Source: an uncultured Gelidibacter sp. (GTDB lineage Bacteria > Bacteroidota > Bacteroidia > Flavobacteriales > Flavobacteriaceae). From it: a stretch of DNA of 64,000 nt. A program made the translations under genes and the position numbers. Positions 62,739-64,000 of the stretch are shown one piece after another (positions within the stretch are counted from its first letter, which is position 1; every line of letters begins with the position of its first letter). The stretch is from positions 62,001-126,000 of the forward strand of contig NZ_CANMTE010000006.1 of assembly GCF_947500795.1 (NCBI RefSeq), read 5' to 3'. Below the pieces are notes generated by a model, which was not told where the DNA came from, searched no databases, and saw only the letters and a list, made by a program, of their open reading frames with translations.

Positions 62739-62950
62739 ACGGGAAGCACATTCCCCTACATTGCGTGAAAAACTCCATTTCGGGAAAAGAGCTTCTCTTC
62801 TAAAGTCTTGGACACCATCCCCAATTTCTACTTTTCATTCCGCTAACCCGATCCGCTGCGCCGGAACGGAGAGCTTGTCCTGAGCGCGGTCGATGGGCTT
62901 CATTCTCATTCCGAAATTGAGGAGGAGTCCGCCAATTCGGAATTCCATGT
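62739..62950 (+). repeat. Copy D of the dispersed repeat
   Basis: Has CCCCTACATTGCGTGAAAAA, CTCCATTTCGGGAAAAG, AAGTCTTGGACACC and TTTTCATTCCGC in the same order as the other copies. The second half differs and ends near a GGAACGGAGAGCTTGTCCTG stretch. Confidence 0.75.
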
Positions 62951-63402
62951 CGTCATTTGGTGCCGCTTCCTATGTTTTTATATTTCACATAAGTCTTTAG
63001 AACTACATCCGCACCCTCGCTGCCCCAACCTTTTTTTGCCAGCAAAATACCAACATTTTGAACTTGAACGGACTGCATAAACCGCTCTCGCTGCGCTTCG
63101 CTTTTTATAAGTCCTTATCAATTCAAAATATTGAAACTGTATCAGCAACAAAAAAAGGTACAGCGAGGGCCTATGGGAAGTAAATCTAAAATGGAACTAA
63201 TGGAATCATACAAAAACATCAAAAGGAAAGCGGCACCAAAACAAACAAAAAAGGAAAACGCTCCAGATATAATAAGTAAATCATTTCAAAAAAATATAAC
63301 AATAAACTGTCTGAATGTTTACCCGACAATCAACATTGTCGGGGTTCGGATAGCATTTTAATTAACCTGCTTGCCATCAGGCAGGTCTTTAAATCTTCTA
63401 TT
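62951..63402. other. Non-coding stretch before ssb
   Basis: No convincing gene. It holds the hairpin CCCGACAAT/ATTGTCGGG (63322-63342) and a weaker ACCTGC/GCAGGT pairing just before ssb. A short frame at 63131-63361 has no family resemblance. Confidence 0.45.
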
Positions 63403-63747
63403 ATGAGAACTTTAAAAAATCACGTACAGTTAATTGGAAACGTTGGACAAGAGCCAACCATTGTAAACCTTGGAAGCGGTAAGAAAGTAGCCCGTTTTTC
63501 ACTCGCAACAAATGAGTATTACAAGGATGGCAAAGGTGAAAAGCAGACCGAAACTAATTGGCATACCGTTGTAGCTTGGGGTAAGACTGCCGAAATCATT
63601 GAAAAATATGTAGACAAAGGAAAGGAAGTAGGTGTTACGGGAAAATTGAAATCCCGAAGTTACGAGGACAAAGACGGCATCAAACGATACGTAACCGAAA
63701 TCGAAGCCCATGAGATTCTTTTACTTGGTATTAAAAATGATAAGTAA
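63403..63747 (+). CDS. ssb: Single-stranded DNA-binding protein
   Basis: A 114-residue SSB with the OB-fold features NHVQLIGNVGQEP, VARFSLATNEYY, TNWHTVVAWGKTAEI and a conserved GKEVGVTGKLKSRSYEDKDG. It lacks the long acidic C-terminal tail of chromosomal SSB, as is common for element-encoded copies. It likely coats the transferred strand during conjugation or replication of element 2. Confidence 0.93.
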   Translation: MRTLKNHVQLIGNVGQEPTIVNLGSGKKVARFSLATNEYYKDGKGEKQTETNWHTVVAWGKTAEIIEKYVDKGKEVGVTGKLKSRSYEDKDGIKRYVTEIEAHEILLLGIKNDK

Positions 63748-63760
63748 GGTTTAAAAATTA

Positions 63761-63794
63761 AAGAGGGCGTTCCGGTCGAAAGTTGCGCCCTCTT
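63761..63794 (+). terminator. Hairpin after ssb
   Basis: AAGAGGGCG pairs perfectly with CGCCCTCTT around a 16-base loop, 13 bases after the ssb stop. Confidence 0.7.
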
Positions 63795-63825
63795 AAAAAT
63801 AATTCACGAAATAAAAAAGAAAATT

Positions 63826-64000
63826 ATGAAAGCACAAGTTAACGAAATCAAAAAAGGATTGCAACATTTTCACGGCACGGAAATGTTCTATCAAATCCCA
63901 TTAATTGGAACACGTTTTACGGACGGTCTAAAATATTTGGCCGATGTAGCGGATTGTTTTTGGCTCATTACGGACACTTCGGTAATTGCAAAAATCCTGA
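63826..64000 (+). CDS. DUF6876-like protein (3' end outside window)
   Basis: The first 58 residues of a protein with HFHGTEMFYQIPLIGTRFTD followed by a DGLKYLADVADCFWLITD stretch. This is typical of DUF6876 proteins that follow ssb-like genes in Bacteroidota conjugative elements. Function unknown. The gene continues beyond the window. Confidence 0.75.
   Translation, partial: MKAQVNEIKKGLQHFHGTEMFYQIPLIGTRFTDGLKYLADVADCFWLITDTSVIAKIL

Larger units (their letters stand above)
38867..64000. mobile_element. Element 2, probable conjugative transposon (right end outside window)
   Basis: It starts at the repeated tRNA-Asp end, has its own tyrosine integrase in the same relative position as in island 1, and runs to the window end, where ssb and a DUF6876 gene resemble the backbone of Bacteroidota conjugative elements. 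In between lie efflux, envelope and two-component cargo genes plus many gene remnants. No tra or mob genes are inside the window, so the class is inferred. Confidence 0.65.

Noticed and set aside
63131-63361. A 76-codon frame before ssb
   Set aside because: Low-complexity Lys-rich sequence, no ribosome-binding context, and its end runs through the hairpin at 63322-63342.
1-64000. CRISPR arrays and ribosomal RNA genes
   Set aside because: I looked for regularly spaced short repeats and for rRNA signatures and saw none; the only tandem repeats are the 200-base units at 62.3-62.95 kb.

Overview
The window comes from a bacterium of the phylum Bacteroidota, very probably family Flavobacteriaceae. 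The signs are a type IX secretion sorting domain, DUF4296 and PepSY-like lipoproteins, a DNA polymerase III alpha chain carrying its own proofreading exonuclease, Bacteroidota-type promoters (TTTG, 19 bases, TAnnTTTG, seen best before tRNA-Asp) and two integrases of the conjugative-transposon type. The genus cannot be told from the sequence.

Positions 1-23915 are ordinary chromosome: the end of dihydroorotase, a DUF4296 lipoprotein, an NAD-dependent epimerase, tyrS, a LuxE-like acyltransferase, a small sorting-domain protein, a PhoB/PhoR-like two-component pair, a glycosyltransferase, the trmB-lysE-atl operon, an iron-sulfur and redox block (mrp, nifU-like, ferredoxin reductase, ferredoxin), an acyl-CoA dehydrogenase, trmN-rimM-rpsP, dnaE, trxA, clpP, a DUF58 protein and tRNA-Asp.

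The tRNA-Asp gene is an integration hotspot. Its last 14 bases (CCCGTCCAGACCGC, 23902-23915) recur exactly at 38867-38880. The 15 kb between them is a markedly A/T-rich island. It holds an integrase, an SF2 helicase-like protein, a Sak4-like ATPase, a DUF3871 protein, a RadC-like protein, an XRE regulator and a single-chain restriction-modification enzyme. The last is coupled to a membrane-anchored coiled-coil protein, with a six-helix membrane protein downstream. This is the best candidate here for an undescribed, probably defensive, system. No relaxase is seen.

A second element begins at 38881 with its own integrase and runs past the window end, where ssb and a DUF6876 protein suggest the start of a conjugative-transposon backbone. 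Its cargo is (a) a seven-gene minus-strand block joining an AraC regulator and a TolC/HlyD/MFS efflux pump to a Kdo/LPS-kinase-like protein and a patatin-BamA-like protein; (b) a graveyard of truncated and broken genes at 40.4-41.2 and 49.8-54.3 kb (siderophore-interacting protein, TonB-dependent receptor, group II intron reverse transcriptases, IS3 transposase); and (c) an envelope/ion block at 54.3-62.2 kb (TVP38-family protein, a two-component system flanked by PepSY-like proteins, frameshifted TerC, DUF2490, MgtC, small multidrug exporter).

Block (c) lies between copies of a roughly 200-base repeat, one at 54.06 kb and three in tandem at 62.3-62.95 kb. The repeat has not been identified, and its best copy can form a strong hairpin.
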